Source: Micropruina sonneratiae (GTDB taxonomy: Bacteria; Actinomycetota; Actinomycetes; Propionibacteriales; Propionibacteriaceae). Taken from it: 64,000 nucleotides of DNA. Shown here in pieces: positions 1-10,773 of the stretch (position 1 is its first letter; the number at the start of each line of letters is the position of its first letter). The position numbers and the translations under genes were made by a program. The DNA lies in the NCBI RefSeq assembly GCF_025972045.1, contig NZ_JAPDHX010000003.1, positions 124,001 through 188,000 on the forward strand, in the 5' to 3' direction. The notes under the pieces were generated by a model that searched no databases, was not told the origin of the DNA, and saw nothing but the letters and a program-made list of their open reading frames with translations.

Positions 1-1
1 C

Positions 2-1606
2 CTGCCGGACGCCCCGGCCGAGTACGTCGACGAGCGCGACCTGCACGACCAGATCCAGGACTGGCGGCACGGCCGCGCGACCCGGTCGATCTGGGACGCC
101 GTCCAGGACGCCTACGTCGCGATCTTCAGCGTGTTGATGATCGGCGCGATGCTGTCCAATCTCGTGCTGAAGGCACAGTCGACCATGGCGTCGTGCACCG
201 CGGTGTCCTGCCTGTCGGCCCGCACGCTGGTGCCGTGGGCGACCTGGTTCGCGGTGCTCGGCCTGGCGCTCGCCGTTGGTCGACTGTTCGGCCCGGTCCT
301 GGTCTCCGCGGCCGAGGGCTTCTGGCTGATGGACGCCCCCATCGAACGCTCCCGGCTGCTGTCCGGACGCCTCCGCCTGGCCCTGATCGCCGGAGGCCTC
401 GTCGGCGCCCTGCTGGGTGCGCTGACCGCGGCGCTGAGCGGTTCCAGCCCCATGGAGATCGGCCTGTGGACCCTGGCCGACGGGGTGGGCGCGGCCGCGG
501 TGCTCGCCTTCGCCGCCGCCGAACAGACCCGGGAGCGCACCGTGGTGACCAGGGTCGTCCAGACCCTGCTCGCCCTGCTCGCGCTGGCCACCCTGCTGCT
601 GACCGTTGCGGTGGCGGCCGGCTGGTGGCAGCTGGCGCTGCCCGAGGGGGTGACCACGCTCGCTCCGGCCGCGGCAGCCGCTCTGGGGCTGGTGTTGCTG
701 GTGGCCGAACTGGTCGTGGCGTCCCGGCGGCTGGGAGAGATCCGGCGCGCCCGGCTCGTCTCCGGCGGCTCGCTGGTGTCCGGCATGGCCGGCGCGATGT
801 ACGCCCTCGACTTCGGCCTGATCCGCGACATCGTGGTCGAGCGGGCCGCCGTGGAACGCGGCCACGTCACCCCCACCGCGGGTCGCGGCCAGGGCCTGCA
901 GTCACTGCTGTGGCGCGACCTGCAACGCCTGGTCAGGTTCCCCCGTCCGCTGGTGCCGCTGGCGGCGTCCGTGGTGGCGCCGTACGCGATGGACGCCCTC
1001 GGCATGACCACCCTCAACCCGTTCATCTCGGGGCTGGTCCTGGTCGTGGTGCTGATCCCGTTCCTGTCGATGCTGCGGGTGCTGTCGCGGACCGGGGGGC
1101 TGGCCCGGCTGTTCCCGTTCCGCACCTCACAGGTGAAGACGGTCACCATGCTGGTGCCGCTGCTGCTCGCGCTGGTCTGGGCGGCCGCCACGGTGCCCGC
1201 ATTCGTCGGGATCACCTCCAGCGGTGCCGAGCGGACGCCCCTGGAGGGCCTGACCGTCGCGCTGGTGACCGCGCTGGCCGGCTGGCTGGGTGCGGTGCGC
1301 TGGGTGACCGCGAAGAAGGTCGACTTCAACACGCCGATGGTGGCGACCGAATCCGGCGCCGTCCCGCCGATGTTGATCCTGAACCTGTTCCGCGGCCTCG
1401 ACATGGTGGCGCTGATCACCGCCCCGGTGATGCTCGGCGGGTCCGCGATGTGGTCGTTCGGGATCGCCTTCGTGGCGTTCATCTTCCTGCGCGGCACGTT
1501 CAACATGGACGAGATGAAGGCCCAGCAGGAGCAGTTGCAGCGAGAGAAGGACGCCGCGAAGGCGCCCGGCGGGCAGAAGATCAGGGTGCAGCGCCCCACT
1601 CGCTGA
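2..1606 (+). CDS. DUF6297-like polytopic membrane protein, 5' end outside window
   Basis: The reading frame is open from the left edge, so the true start lies upstream; at least 534 residues are present. The first 40 visible residues are soluble and charged. They are followed by many hydrophobic segments (about ten or more candidate membrane helices) and end in a charged, coiled-coil-like tail rich in Gln, Glu and Lys. The arrangement resembles the actinobacterial DUF6297 family, which is usually found beside an ABC transporter ATPase and may act as an ABC-type permease. No catalytic motif was seen and the substrate is unknown. The membrane location is solid; the family name comes from memory of similar proteins and is less certain. 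Confidence 0.7.
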   Translation: MPDAPAEYVDERDLHDQIQDWRHGRATRSIWDAVQDAYVAIFSVLMIGAMLSNLVLKAQSTMASCTAVSCLSARTLVPWATWFAVLGLALAVGRLFGPVLVSAAEGFWLMDAPIERSRLLSGRLRLALIAGGLVGALLGALTAALSGSSPMEIGLWTLADGVGAAAVLAFAAAEQTRERTVVTRVVQTLLALLALATLLLTVAVAAGWWQLALPEGVTTLAPAAAAALGLVLLVAELVVASRRLGEIRRARLVSGGSLVSGMAGAMYALDFGLIRDIVVERAAVERGHVTPTAGRGQGLQSLLWRDLQRLVRFPRPLVPLAASVVAPYAMDALGMTTLNPFISGLVLVVVLIPFLSMLRVLSRTGGLARLFPFRTSQVKTVTMLVPLLLALVWAAATVPAFVGITSSGAERTPLEGLTVALVTALAGWLGAVRWVTAKKVDFNTPMVATESGAVPPMLILNLFRGLDMVALITAPVMLGGSAMWSFGIAFVAFIFLRGTFNMDEMKAQQEQLQREKDAAKAPGGQKIRVQRPTR

Positions 1607-1705
1607 TCACGACCACGGGGGAGCGGGCCCGGTGCGCCGCCCCGCGCTGGGACGGCGGAACTCCTCATCGTCCCCGTCGCGTCGGCCCACCCTTCGGGCA
1701 GGCCG

Positions 1706-1736
1706 TTGCGGGTATCGCCGTCGCGCAAGCTACGCT
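1706..1736 (+). promoter_or_regulatory. Candidate promoter of the desaturase gene
   Basis: A TTGCGG box at 1706-1711 and a TACGCT box at 1731-1736 are separated by 19 bases. They lie about 65 bases before the desaturase start, in the only non-coding gap there. The spacing is slightly long, so this is a moderate call. Confidence 0.4.
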
Positions 1737-1800
1737 GGCGTAACCGTTCCCTGAGGCGCCGCCCGGGTTCTTTCGATGGGCCGGTGGAGAAGCGGAGCCG

Positions 1801-2877
1801 ATGACGACCACCCACGCCCCGAACAGGCGCGAACAGTTCGCGAACCGTGCCAGGAGCTTCACCGAACTCGCCGGCCGGGTTCGTGACCAGGGGCTGAACG
1901 CCCGCACCCGCTGGTTCTACTTCTCGATCTTCGGGCTGTTGCTGCTGGCCCTGGGCGGCGCGTTCACCTCTCTGGTGCTGCTGCAGGATTCGTGGTTCAC
2001 GCTGCTGATCGCCGCGGCCCTAGGGATCATCTTCACCCAGTTCGCTTTTCTCGGGCACGAGGCCTCCCACCGGCAGGTGCTGGCGTCCGGCCCGGCCAAC
2101 GACCGGCTCGGCCGGGTGCTGGCCACCTTCTTCGTCGGCATGAGCTACTCCTGGTGGATGAACAAGCACAGCCGCCACCACGGCAACCCGAACAAGGTCG
2201 GCAAGGATCCCGACCTGAAGTCGGACTTCGCCAGCTTCACAAGCGAGGACGCCGCCGCCAGCCGTGGGCTGAGGCGCTGGCTGACCCGCCGGCAGGGCTG
2301 GCTGTTCTTCCCCCTGCTGACCCTGCTCGGGTTGGACCTGCACGGCCAGTCGGTCCGCACGCTGCTGTCCCGCGGGCGGGTCGAAGGCCGCAAGACCGAA
2401 CTCGCGTTGCTCGCCGGCCGCTTCGCGCTGTACCTGGGAGTGGTGTTCTGGCTGCTGCCACTGGGCATGGCGTTCGCGTTCATCGGCGTCCAGGTGCTGG
2501 TGTTCGGGCTGTACATGGGCATCACGTTCTCGCCCAACCACATCGGCATGCGGATCGTGCCCGCCGACTCGAGGCTCGACTTCCTGGACAAGCAGGTACT
2601 GACCTCGCGCAACGTCTCCGGCGGCTGGTTCATGACCGCCTTGATGGGTGGACTGAACTACCAGATCGAGCACCACCTGTTCCCGAGCATGCCGCGCCCG
2701 CACCTGTCCAAGGCGCGCCGGCTGGTGCTCGCGCACTGTCGCGAGCACGGCGTCCCCTACACCGAGACCGGCCTCGGCGAAGCGCTCGCGATCGTCGTGC
2801 GGCACATGAACGACGTCGGCATCGCGGCCGCCCGTCGCTTCAATTGCCCGACCGCCGGCGCCCTGGGACGCGGCTGA
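1801..2877 (+). CDS. Membrane fatty acid desaturase
   Basis: This 358-residue protein is a membrane-bound di-iron fatty acid desaturase that would introduce a double bond into acyl chains (acyl-CoA or lipid-bound). All three histidine boxes are visible: HEASH at residues 86-90, HSRHH at 123-127 and QIEHH at 288-292. Hydrophobic segments lie near residues 38-85 and 205-245, giving the usual four-helix layout with the boxes on the cytoplasmic side. The ATG start is preceded by a purine-rich stretch (GGAGAAGCGGAG). It is convergent with the isochorismate synthase gene, with a palindromic repeat in between. Which lipid is the substrate cannot be told from sequence; such enzymes commonly adjust membrane fluidity. 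Confidence 0.9.
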   Translation: MTTTHAPNRREQFANRARSFTELAGRVRDQGLNARTRWFYFSIFGLLLLALGGAFTSLVLLQDSWFTLLIAAALGIIFTQFAFLGHEASHRQVLASGPANDRLGRVLATFFVGMSYSWWMNKHSRHHGNPNKVGKDPDLKSDFASFTSEDAAASRGLRRWLTRRQGWLFFPLLTLLGLDLHGQSVRTLLSRGRVEGRKTELALLAGRFALYLGVVFWLLPLGMAFAFIGVQVLVFGLYMGITFSPNHIGMRIVPADSRLDFLDKQVLTSRNVSGGWFMTALMGGLNYQIEHHLFPSMPRPHLSKARRLVLAHCREHGVPYTETGLGEALAIVVRHMNDVGIAAARRFNCPTAGALGRG

Positions 2878-2893
2878 CGGTGGCCCGGTGGTT

Positions 2894-2930
2894 CGTCATC
2901 CCGGGCTTGCCCCGGGATCTCGGGTGCAGA
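2894..2930. repeat. Dispersed GTCATCCCGGG palindromic repeat, copy 1
   Basis: The element CGTCATCCCGGGCTTGCCCC followed by GGGATC forms a short hairpin (CCCGGG pairing with CCCGGG around CTTGCC). It lies between the convergent desaturase and isochorismate synthase genes, where it could terminate both. Related copies lie at 23671-23778, 25286-25314 and 58683-58757. Confidence 0.75.
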
Positions 2931-2946
2931 ACCTTGACCGGCCACC

Positions 2947-4188
2947 TCAGCCCAGCAGGGCGTTGACCATCGGCACCAGCTTGGCCTGGGTCTCGGCGAG
3001 TTCCTCGTCGGGGTCGGAGCCCTCGACGATGCCGCAGCCGGCGAACAGGTCGATCCGGGCCGGGTCGTCGGGGTCGATCAGTCCGCAGCGCAGGGCGATG
3101 GCCCACTCGCCGTCGCCGCGGGCGTCGATCCAGCCGACCGGTCCGGAGTAGCGGCCCCGGTCCAGGCCCTCGAGTTCGGCGATCGCCGCACGGGCCGCCG
3201 CCCGCGGCGTGCCGCACACCGCCGCCGACGGGTGCAGCGCCGCAGCCAGGCGAAGCGCGCTCGCCTTCTTGTGCGCCACGGCGGTCACGTCGGTGGCCAG
3301 GTGCAGCACGTTGGGCAGTTCCAGCACGTACGGCGACTCCGGCACGTTCATGCCCGAGCACAGCGGCGCCAGCGATTCGGCCACCGACGCAACGGCCAGT
3401 TCGTGCTCGCCCAGGTTCTTCGACGACCGGGCCAGCGCCGAGGCAAGTTTCAGGTCGGTCTCCTCCGACCCGCTGCGCCGGATCGTCCCGGCCAGGATGC
3501 GCGACGTCGCCAGGCCCCGCTCACGCCGGATCAGCATCTCGGGCGAGGCGCCCACCAGGCCGTCGATCGAGTACGTCCAGCAACTCGGGTACTCGCGCGC
3601 CAGGGTGTCGACCAGGTACCGGGCGTCGAGCGGCCGCCGGGCACGCGCGGTCACCGAGCGGGCCAGCACCACCTTCTCCAGACCGTTGGTCTCGATCCGG
3701 CGGACGGCCTCGGCCACCCGGCGCTTCCAGCGGGCCTGCGCCTCGGTGTCGAGAGTGATCTGCACCCCGTCCGGCTCCTGCACCGAAGGACCCGGCGCGG
3801 GCACCGCCAGGGGACCGTCGCCGAGCACCGTGAGCCACGCCTGGCCCTGCCGGCGTCCGATGATGATGCGTGGAACGACCAGCCGCGACACCGCGGCGGT
3901 GTGCACCGGATCGAAGCAGAACGATCCGAATGCGAGCGGTCCCGCACCGGCCACGCCGTGCACCTCGGAGTCGTGCTCGAGGCCGGCCACGAAGGTGCTC
4001 CACCAGGCGTCCGCCTCGGCCGGGCTGGCCACCTCGACCGAGCTGTGGCAGCCCAGGCCGACCATGCCCTCGCCGCGCCGGATCCAGGCCACCGACGTCT
4101 GATCGACTAGGTATTTTGCCAACGATCCCGGGTCGTTAATAGCGACCGTGCGGGCGAGGGTGGGGGCGGCCGGAGGCGCTGAGATCAC
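2947..4188 (-). CDS. menF: Isochorismate synthase (menaquinone branch)
   Basis: This 413-residue protein belongs to the chorismate-binding family and is best read as isochorismate synthase, converting chorismate to isochorismate at the entry to menaquinone synthesis. The catalytic domain covers roughly residues 150-405 and shows family motifs such as GLEKVVLARS, ILAGTIRR, the segment YSGPVGWIDARGDGEWAIAL, and the metal-binding end GCGIVEGSDPDEE. The start is GTG at 4188, six bases after a TAAGCT box, so the mRNA is probably leaderless. It is divergent from the quinone-tail reductase and complex I operon, which supports a menaquinone rather than siderophore or salicylate role. An anthranilate or aminodeoxychorismate synthase is less likely because no glutaminase partner is nearby. 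Confidence 0.85.
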   Translation of the reverse strand: MISAPPAAPTLARTVAINDPGSLAKYLVDQTSVAWIRRGEGMVGLGCHSSVEVASPAEADAWWSTFVAGLEHDSEVHGVAGAGPLAFGSFCFDPVHTAAVSRLVVPRIIIGRRQGQAWLTVLGDGPLAVPAPGPSVQEPDGVQITLDTEAQARWKRRVAEAVRRIETNGLEKVVLARSVTARARRPLDARYLVDTLAREYPSCWTYSIDGLVGASPEMLIRRERGLATSRILAGTIRRSGSEETDLKLASALARSSKNLGEHELAVASVAESLAPLCSGMNVPESPYVLELPNVLHLATDVTAVAHKKASALRLAAALHPSAAVCGTPRAAARAAIAELEGLDRGRYSGPVGWIDARGDGEWAIALRCGLIDPDDPARIDLFAGCGIVEGSDPDEELAETQAKLVPMVNALLG

Positions 4189-4194
4189 CCGGGA

Positions 4195-4200
4195 AGCTTA
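4195..4200 (-). promoter_or_regulatory. -10 box TAAGCT of menF (leaderless)
   Basis: On the minus strand TAAGCT ends six bases before the GTG start at 4188, which places transcription start at or next to the start codon. Confidence 0.55.
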
Positions 4201-4248
4201 GCCACCGCCCAGGGGTGGGCTCGAATGGCTGTCGTGTCATTTCGTGCC

Positions 4249-4254
4249 TAGACT
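4249..4254 (+). promoter_or_regulatory. -10 box TAGACT for the reductase-nuo operon
   Basis: TAGACT lies 45 bases upstream of the favoured reductase start at 4300. Because the reductase stop and nuoA start are only 16 bases apart, this may be the promoter of the whole reductase-nuo transcript. No convincing -35 box was found. Confidence 0.45.
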
Positions 4255-4299
4255 GGCCGTGCCCGACGGGCAATGAGCAAGAATTCGACGAGGAGTGAC

Positions 4300-5562
4300 A
4301 TGTCCGAGGAACAGGCGGACGTCATCGTCGTCGGGGCCGGCCCCGCGGGCGCAACCACTGCCTGCTGGCTCGCCGATCGGGGTCTGACGGTGGCCCTGTT
4401 GGAGAAGAGCCGGTTCCCGCGCGACAAGGTGTGCGGTGACGGCCTGACCCCCCGAGCGACCAAGCAGTTGCTGCGGTTGGGCATCGACGTGTCCGAAGAG
4501 GCCGGCTGGCTGCACAACAAGGGCCTGCGCGTCTACGGAGGTCGCACCGAGCCGTTCGAACTGCCCTGGCCCGAACTGGCCGAGTTCCCGTCGTTCGGCC
4601 TCGTCCGCAAGCGCGCCGACTTCGACGAACTGCTGGCCCGCCGCGCCGTCGAGCGCGGCGCCACTTTGTACGAGCAGGCGAACGTCACCGGGGCCGTGAT
4701 CGACGACCGCAGCGGACGGGTGACCGGGGTGACCACCAAGGACGGCCGCACGTTCAACGCGCCGCTGGTGGTCGCCGCCGACGGCAACTCCTCACCGGTG
4801 GCCAAGTCGATGGGCCTGCTCAAGAACGCCAAGCGCCCCATGGGCGTCGCCTGCCGCACCTACTTCACCTCGCCGCGCAGCGACGACGAATGGATGGAGT
4901 CCTGGCTGGAGTTGTGGGACGGCAAGCCGGGGGAGTCCAACCTGCTGCCCGGCTACGGCTGGATCTTCGGCATGGGCGACGGCACCTGCAACGTGGGGCT
5001 GGGCACGGTGGCGTCCACGGCGACCTCGCAGAAGCTGAACTACCGCGAACTGCTGCAGACCTGGCTCGCCAACACTCCCGAGCAGTGGGGTTTCACTCCC
5101 GACAACCAGGTCGGCGGCATCGCCTCCGCCGCCCTGCCGATGGCCTTCAACCGCAAGCCCGCCTACACCCGTGGGCTGCTGCTGGTCGGCGACTCCGGCG
5201 GCATGGTCTCGCCGTTCAACGGCGAAGGCATCCCCTACGCCATGGAGGCCGGCGAGCTGGCGGCCGACGTCGTCGCCCGCGCCCACGCCGAGGGGGTCGG
5301 GACGCCGGCCGCCGAGAAGGCGCTGGCGTCCTATCCGGCACAGCTGGCCCACGAGTGGGGCGGGTACTTCCGGCTCGGCCAGATCTTCGTGAAGCTGATC
5401 GAGCACCCGCAGGTGATGCGGGTGTGCACCCGCTACGGGTTGCCGCGGCCCGCGCTGATGCGCTTCACCATCAAGTTGCTGGCCCACCTTTATGACACCA
5501 AGGAAGGTGATTGGATGGATCGCGTGATCCACACCGTATCGAGGGTGGTTCCCGCAGCATGA
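4300..5562 (+). CDS. Geranylgeranyl reductase family flavoprotein (likely menaquinone side-chain reductase)
   Basis: This 420-residue FAD-dependent oxidoreductase has an N-terminal Rossmann motif VVGAGPAGATTA near residue 10 and a second FAD-contact segment (GDSGGMVSPFNGEGI) near residue 305. The family saturates isoprenoid double bonds; in actinomycetes one member (MenJ) partly reduces the menaquinone tail. Its place between menF and nuoA, with a polyprenyl synthase after nuoN, supports that role. The start at 4300 is chosen because AGGAG lies at 4291-4295; the in-frame ATG at 4273 has no comparable ribosome site. A role in archaeal-type lipid or chlorophyll synthesis is not supported here. 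Confidence 0.85.
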   Translation: MSEEQADVIVVGAGPAGATTACWLADRGLTVALLEKSRFPRDKVCGDGLTPRATKQLLRLGIDVSEEAGWLHNKGLRVYGGRTEPFELPWPELAEFPSFGLVRKRADFDELLARRAVERGATLYEQANVTGAVIDDRSGRVTGVTTKDGRTFNAPLVVAADGNSSPVAKSMGLLKNAKRPMGVACRTYFTSPRSDDEWMESWLELWDGKPGESNLLPGYGWIFGMGDGTCNVGLGTVASTATSQKLNYRELLQTWLANTPEQWGFTPDNQVGGIASAALPMAFNRKPAYTRGLLLVGDSGGMVSPFNGEGIPYAMEAGELAADVVARAHAEGVGTPAAEKALASYPAQLAHEWGGYFRLGQIFVKLIEHPQVMRVCTRYGLPRPALMRFTIKLLAHLYDTKEGDWMDRVIHTVSRVVPAA

Positions 5563-5578
5563 CCGGACGGAGGCAATC

Positions 5579-5938
5579 GTGAGTCCCTACATCCCGATCC
5601 TGGGCATCATGCTGCTGGCGCTGGCGTTCCTGGGAGTCTCGGTGGTGCTCAGCCTGCTGGTCGGGCCGCGTCGCTACAACCGGGTCAAGTACGACTCCTA
5701 CGAGTGCGGCATCGACCCGACCCCGGCGGCCGCCGGCGGTGGCCGCTTCCCGGTGAAGTACTACATCACCGCGATGATGTTCCTCGTCTTCGACGTCGAG
5801 GTGGCCTTCCTGTATCCGTGGGCCGTCGCCTTCGACAATCTCGGCGTCTTCGGCTTCGGCGCGATGATGATCTTCCTGCTCGTGCTGGGCGTCGCCTACT
5901 TCTACGAGATCCGTCGCGGAGGCCTGGAATGGGACTGA
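5579..5938 (+). CDS. nuoA: NADH-quinone oxidoreductase subunit A
   Basis: The 119-residue NuoA is a small membrane subunit near the quinone entry of complex I. It has three hydrophobic helices and the conserved loop KYDSYECGIDP after helix one, then FDVEVAFLYPWAV at helix two. The start is GTG, preceded by GGACGGAGG, 16 bases after the reductase stop. It opens a complete nuoA-N operon in canonical order. Confidence 0.97.
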   Translation: MSPYIPILGIMLLALAFLGVSVVLSLLVGPRRYNRVKYDSYECGIDPTPAAAGGGRFPVKYYITAMMFLVFDVEVAFLYPWAVAFDNLGVFGFGAMMIFLLVLGVAYFYEIRRGGLEWD

Positions 5939-5977
5939 CCGCACGCACGACCACGAGCACCTGTCAGGGGGTCCGTC

Positions 5978-6535
5978 ATGGGGCTTGAGGACAAGATTCC
6001 GCAGGGCGTCCTGCTGACCACCGTCGAGGGCATCTTCGGCTGGATGCGGCAGGCGTCGTTCTGGCCGGCCACCTTCGGCCTGGCCTGCTGCGCGATCGAG
6101 ATGATGACCTACGGCGCGCCGCGGTTCGACGCCGGACGCTGGGGCCAGGAGGTGTTCCGTGCCTCGCCGCGGCAGGCCGACCTGATGATCATCTCGGGCC
6201 GGGTCAGCCAGAAGATGGCGCCGGTGCTGCGGCAGGTCTACGACCAGATGCCCAACCCCAAGTACGTGATGGCGATGGGCGTGTGCGCCAGCTCGGGCGG
6301 CATGTTCAACAACTACGCGATCGTGCAGGGCGGCGACCACATCGTCCCGGTCGACATGTACGTCCCGGGCTGCCCGCCGCGCCCGGACATGCTGATCGAC
6401 GCCATGTTCAAGTTGCGCAAGCAGATCGTGATGAAGAGGCCGATCGGCGACCACGAGCTCGAGGAGCTCGAGGCGCAGGAGAAGGCGGCGCTCGAGGCCA
6501 TGGCCACCCACGAGATGAAGGGGCTGATGCGATGA
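5978..6535 (+). CDS. nuoB: NADH-quinone oxidoreductase subunit B
   Basis: The 185-residue NuoB carries the terminal [4Fe-4S] cluster N2 that passes electrons to menaquinone. The cluster cysteines are visible in the tandem pair of [10 protein letters not shown], in GVCASSGG, and in VPGCPPRP. It sits in the peripheral arm at the junction with the membrane arm. The stop overlaps the nuoC start by four bases (ATGA), showing translational coupling. Confidence 0.98.
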   Translation: MGLEDKIPQGVLLTTVEGIFGWMRQASFWPATFGLACCAIEMMTYGAPRFDAGRWGQEVFRASPRQADLMIISGRVSQKMAPVLRQVYDQMPNPKYVMAMGVCASSGGMFNNYAIVQGGDHIVPVDMYVPGCPPRPDMLIDAMFKLRKQIVMKRPIGDHELEELEAQEKAALEAMATHEMKGLMR

Positions 6536-7334
6536 GCGACGACAAGCCCGCGAGCACTCCGCCCGCCGACGACAAGGCGCCCGGCGAGGAGAAGACCGTC
6601 GACAGCCATGTCGACGACGGCGCCTCGGCGCCCGGTGCCGGCCTGGAACGTGAGGACGCCCAACCCGACGAGCAGCTGGACGCCGTCGCCCAGGTCCCGG
6701 CCGGACCGCTGGTCATCGAGACCCGCCGGGGCATGTGGTCCGACGGTTCCGGCGACACCTCCGGCTACGGCCGGCTGGTGCGCGCCGTGGAACTGCCGAA
6801 TCAGGGGTTGCCGTCGGACGGCTGGTACTCCTCGGTGACCTCGCGCCTGCTGCGGCTGGTGCCCGACGCCCTGGTCCGGGTCGTGTTCGACCGCGGCGAG
6901 CTCACCTTCCTGGTCGCCCGCGAGAAGCTGACCGAGGTGATGGGCCAGCTGCGGGACGACGCCGAGCTGCGCTTCGAGTTCCTGCCGAGCGTGTCCGGGG
7001 TGAACTACCCCGACGACTCCGGTGCCGAGTTGCACGTCGTCTACCACCTGCAGTCGATGACCCACAACCGGCGGCTCCGCGTCGAGACCACGGCGCCGGA
7101 CGCCGACCCGCACGTCCCCAGCGTGGTAGCCATCTACCCCGCCGCCGACTGGCACGAGCGCGAAACCTGGGACATGTTCGGGATCGTCTTCGACGGGCAC
7201 CCGCACCTGACCCGCATCCTGATGCCGGACGACTGGGTCGGGTTCCCTCAGCGCAAGGACTATCCGCTGGGCGGCATCCCGGTGGAGTACAAGGGGGCGA
7301 CCGTCCCGCCGCCGGACGAGCGGAGGATCTACCG

Positions 7335-7338
<4 letters not shown>
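6532..7338 (+). CDS. nuoC: NADH-quinone oxidoreductase subunit C
   Basis: NuoC (268 residues) is the 30-kDa-type connecting subunit of the peripheral arm. The conserved core is at the C-terminal part, with [18 protein letters not shown] and the [11 protein letters not shown] motif. The first 60 or so residues are an acidic, Pro/Ala-rich extension predicted to be disordered, absent from the short enterobacterial protein but common in actinomycetes. The start at 6532 overlaps the nuoB stop; the frame is open further upstream, but that part runs inside nuoB. The stop overlaps the nuoD start. Confidence 0.96.
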
Positions 7339-8686
<1,348 letters not shown>

Positions 8687-8690
<4 letters not shown>

Positions 8691-9451
8691 GCGGTCACGA
8701 GTTCGAGTCCTGGTTCCCCGATTCGGGCGGCATCGACTACGAGGACACCGCCACCGCGATCACCGACGCCACCGTCGAGGAGATGCGGCAGATCGCGGCC
8801 CGGTACCCGCAGCCGCGTTCGGCGCTGCTGCCGATGCTGCACCTGGTGCAGAGCGTCGAAGGCCGGATCAGCCCGGCCGGCGTCCGCGCCTGCGCCGAGG
8901 TGCTCGGCATCACCACCGCGCAGGTGTCGGGGGTGGCGACCTTCTACACGATGTACCGGCGGCGTCCGGGCGGCCGGCACCACGTCGGTGTCTGCACCAC
9001 GGCGCTGTGCGCGGTGATGGGCGGCGACCACCTGCTCGACCGGGTCTGCGACAAGCTGGGCATCCACGAGGGCGAGACCACCGCCGACGGCACCTTCTCG
9101 ATCGAGCGGATCGAATGCAACGCCGCCTGCGACTTCGCCCCGGTGATGATGGTCAACTGGGAGTTCTTCGACAACATGACCCCCGCCAAGGCCGACGAAC
9201 TACTGGACGCCCTGGCCGCGGGTACCGCGGTGAAGTCGCCCCGCGGTGCCACGCTCACCTCGTGGCGCGAGGCCGAGCGGGTGCTGGCCGGTTTCCCCGA
9301 CGGTCGCGCCGACGAGGGCCCGACGGCCGGTGAGGCGTCCACCCTCGGATTGCGGGTCGCCCGGGAGAAGGGCTGGCGGGCGCCGGACGCCCCGCCTCCG
9401 GTCCCCACGCCCACCGACGAGGCCTCGGATAATCAGGGAGGTGCCGCGTGA
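8687..9451 (+). CDS. nuoE: NADH-quinone oxidoreductase subunit E
   Basis: NuoE (254 residues) is the 24-kDa-type subunit with a thioredoxin-like [2Fe-2S] domain. The four ligand cysteines are in VCTTALC and ECNAACDF. An N-terminal helical domain (residues 25-85) precedes this, and a C-terminal extension of about 75 residues rich in Pro, Ala and charged residues follows, which makes it longer than the E. coli protein. The ATG at 8687 overlaps the nuoD stop. Confidence 0.96.
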
Positions 9452-10773
9452 CAGACGTGCTGACCCCGGTGCTCAGTGCCAACTGGGCCGACGAGCGCGC
9501 GTGGAAGCTGACCAACTACGAACGCCGCGGCGGTTACCGTGCGCTGCGGACGGCGCTGGGCCAGAGCCCCGCCGAGGTGATGGAGACGGTGAAGGAGTCC
9601 GGCCTGCGCGGACGCGGCGGCGCCGGCTTCCCGACCGGCATGAAGTGGTCCTTCGTGCCCAAGGACAACCCGAACCCGAAGTACCTGGTGGTCAACGCCG
9701 ACGAGTCCGAGCCGGGCACCTGCAAGGACATGCCGCTGATGCTGGCCAGCCCGCACACGCTGGTCGAGGGCGTGATCATCTCCGCCTACGCGATCGGCTG
9801 CTCCTACGCGTTCATCTACTGTCGCGGCGAGGTGCTGCACGTCGTCCGGCGGTTGCAGCAGGCGGTCCGTGAGGCCTACTCGGCCGGCTACGCGGGCAAG
9901 AACATCCTCGGCAGCGGCTACGACCTCGAGGTCGTCGTGCACGCCGGTGCCGGCGCTTACATCTGCGGCGAGGAGACCGCGCTGCTCGACTCCCTGGAAG
10001 GGCGTCGCGGGCAGCCCCGGCTACGGCCGCCGTTCCCTGCCGTGGCCGGGCTGTACGCCTCGCCGACGGTGGTCAACAACGTCGAGTCGATCGCCTCCGT
10101 GCCGTCCATCATCGACCACGGGGCGTCTTGGTTCTCGTCGATGGGCACCGAGAAGTCCAAGGGCATGACGATCTACTCGCTGTCGGGGCACGTCAAGCGT
10201 CCCGGCCAGTTCGAGGCGCCGCTGGGCGTCACCCTGCGCCAGCTGCTCGAACTGTCCGGCGGCATCCGCGAGGGCCACGAACTCAAGTTCTGGACGCCGG
10301 GCGGCAGCTCGACGCCGATCCTCACCCCCGAGCACCTCGACCTGCCGCTCGACTACGAGTCGATGGCCGGCGCGGGCACCATGCTCGGCACCAAGGCGCT
10401 GCAGTGCTTCGACGAGACCACCTCGGTGGTGCGCACCACGCTGCGCTGGATCGAGTTCTACAAGCACGAGTCCTGCGGCAAGTGCACGCCGTGCCGCGAG
10501 GGCAACTGGTGGCTGGTGCAGATCCTGAAGAAGTTCGAGGCCGGCCGGGCCGAGAGCGGTGACATCGAGAAGCTGCTCGACATCGCCGACGACATCGGCG
10601 GGCGTTCGTTCTGTGCGCTGGCCGATGGGGCGGTCGCCTGCCTGACCAGTGCGATCAAGTACTTCCGGGACGAGTTCGAGGCCGGCATGCACACCCCGGC
10701 CTGGGAACTGTTTCCCTACGGCCGCAGCGCACTGTTCGAGGTCGCCGACGAGCGGGAAGGGGCGCACGCATGA
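9448..10773 (+). CDS. nuoF: NADH-quinone oxidoreductase subunit F
   Basis: NuoF (441 residues) binds NADH and FMN and carries cluster N3. The FMN/NADH loop GRGGAGFPTGMKW is near residue 50, and the [4Fe-4S] motif ESCGKCTPCREG is near residue 350 with its fourth cysteine in SFCALADGA. The start is GTG overlapping the nuoE stop. It works with NuoE and NuoG as the electron-input module in the cytoplasm. Confidence 0.98.
   Translation: MTDVLTPVLSANWADERAWKLTNYERRGGYRALRTALGQSPAEVMETVKESGLRGRGGAGFPTGMKWSFVPKDNPNPKYLVVNADESEPGTCKDMPLMLASPHTLVEGVIISAYAIGCSYAFIYCRGEVLHVVRRLQQAVREAYSAGYAGKNILGSGYDLEVVVHAGAGAYICGEETALLDSLEGRRGQPRLRPPFPAVAGLYASPTVVNNVESIASVPSIIDHGASWFSSMGTEKSKGMTIYSLSGHVKRPGQFEAPLGVTLRQLLELSGGIREGHELKFWTPGGSSTPILTPEHLDLPLDYESMAGAGTMLGTKALQCFDETTSVVRTTLRWIEFYKHESCGKCTPCREGNWWLVQILKKFEAGRAESGDIEKLLDIADDIGGRSFCALADGAVACLTSAIKYFRDEFEAGMHTPAWELFPYGRSALFEVADEREGAHA

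Noticed and set aside
4273-4299. Earlier ATG for the geranylgeranyl-reductase-type gene
   Set aside because: AGGAG lies just before 4300 and none before 4273; the added nine residues precede the FAD motif without any known role.
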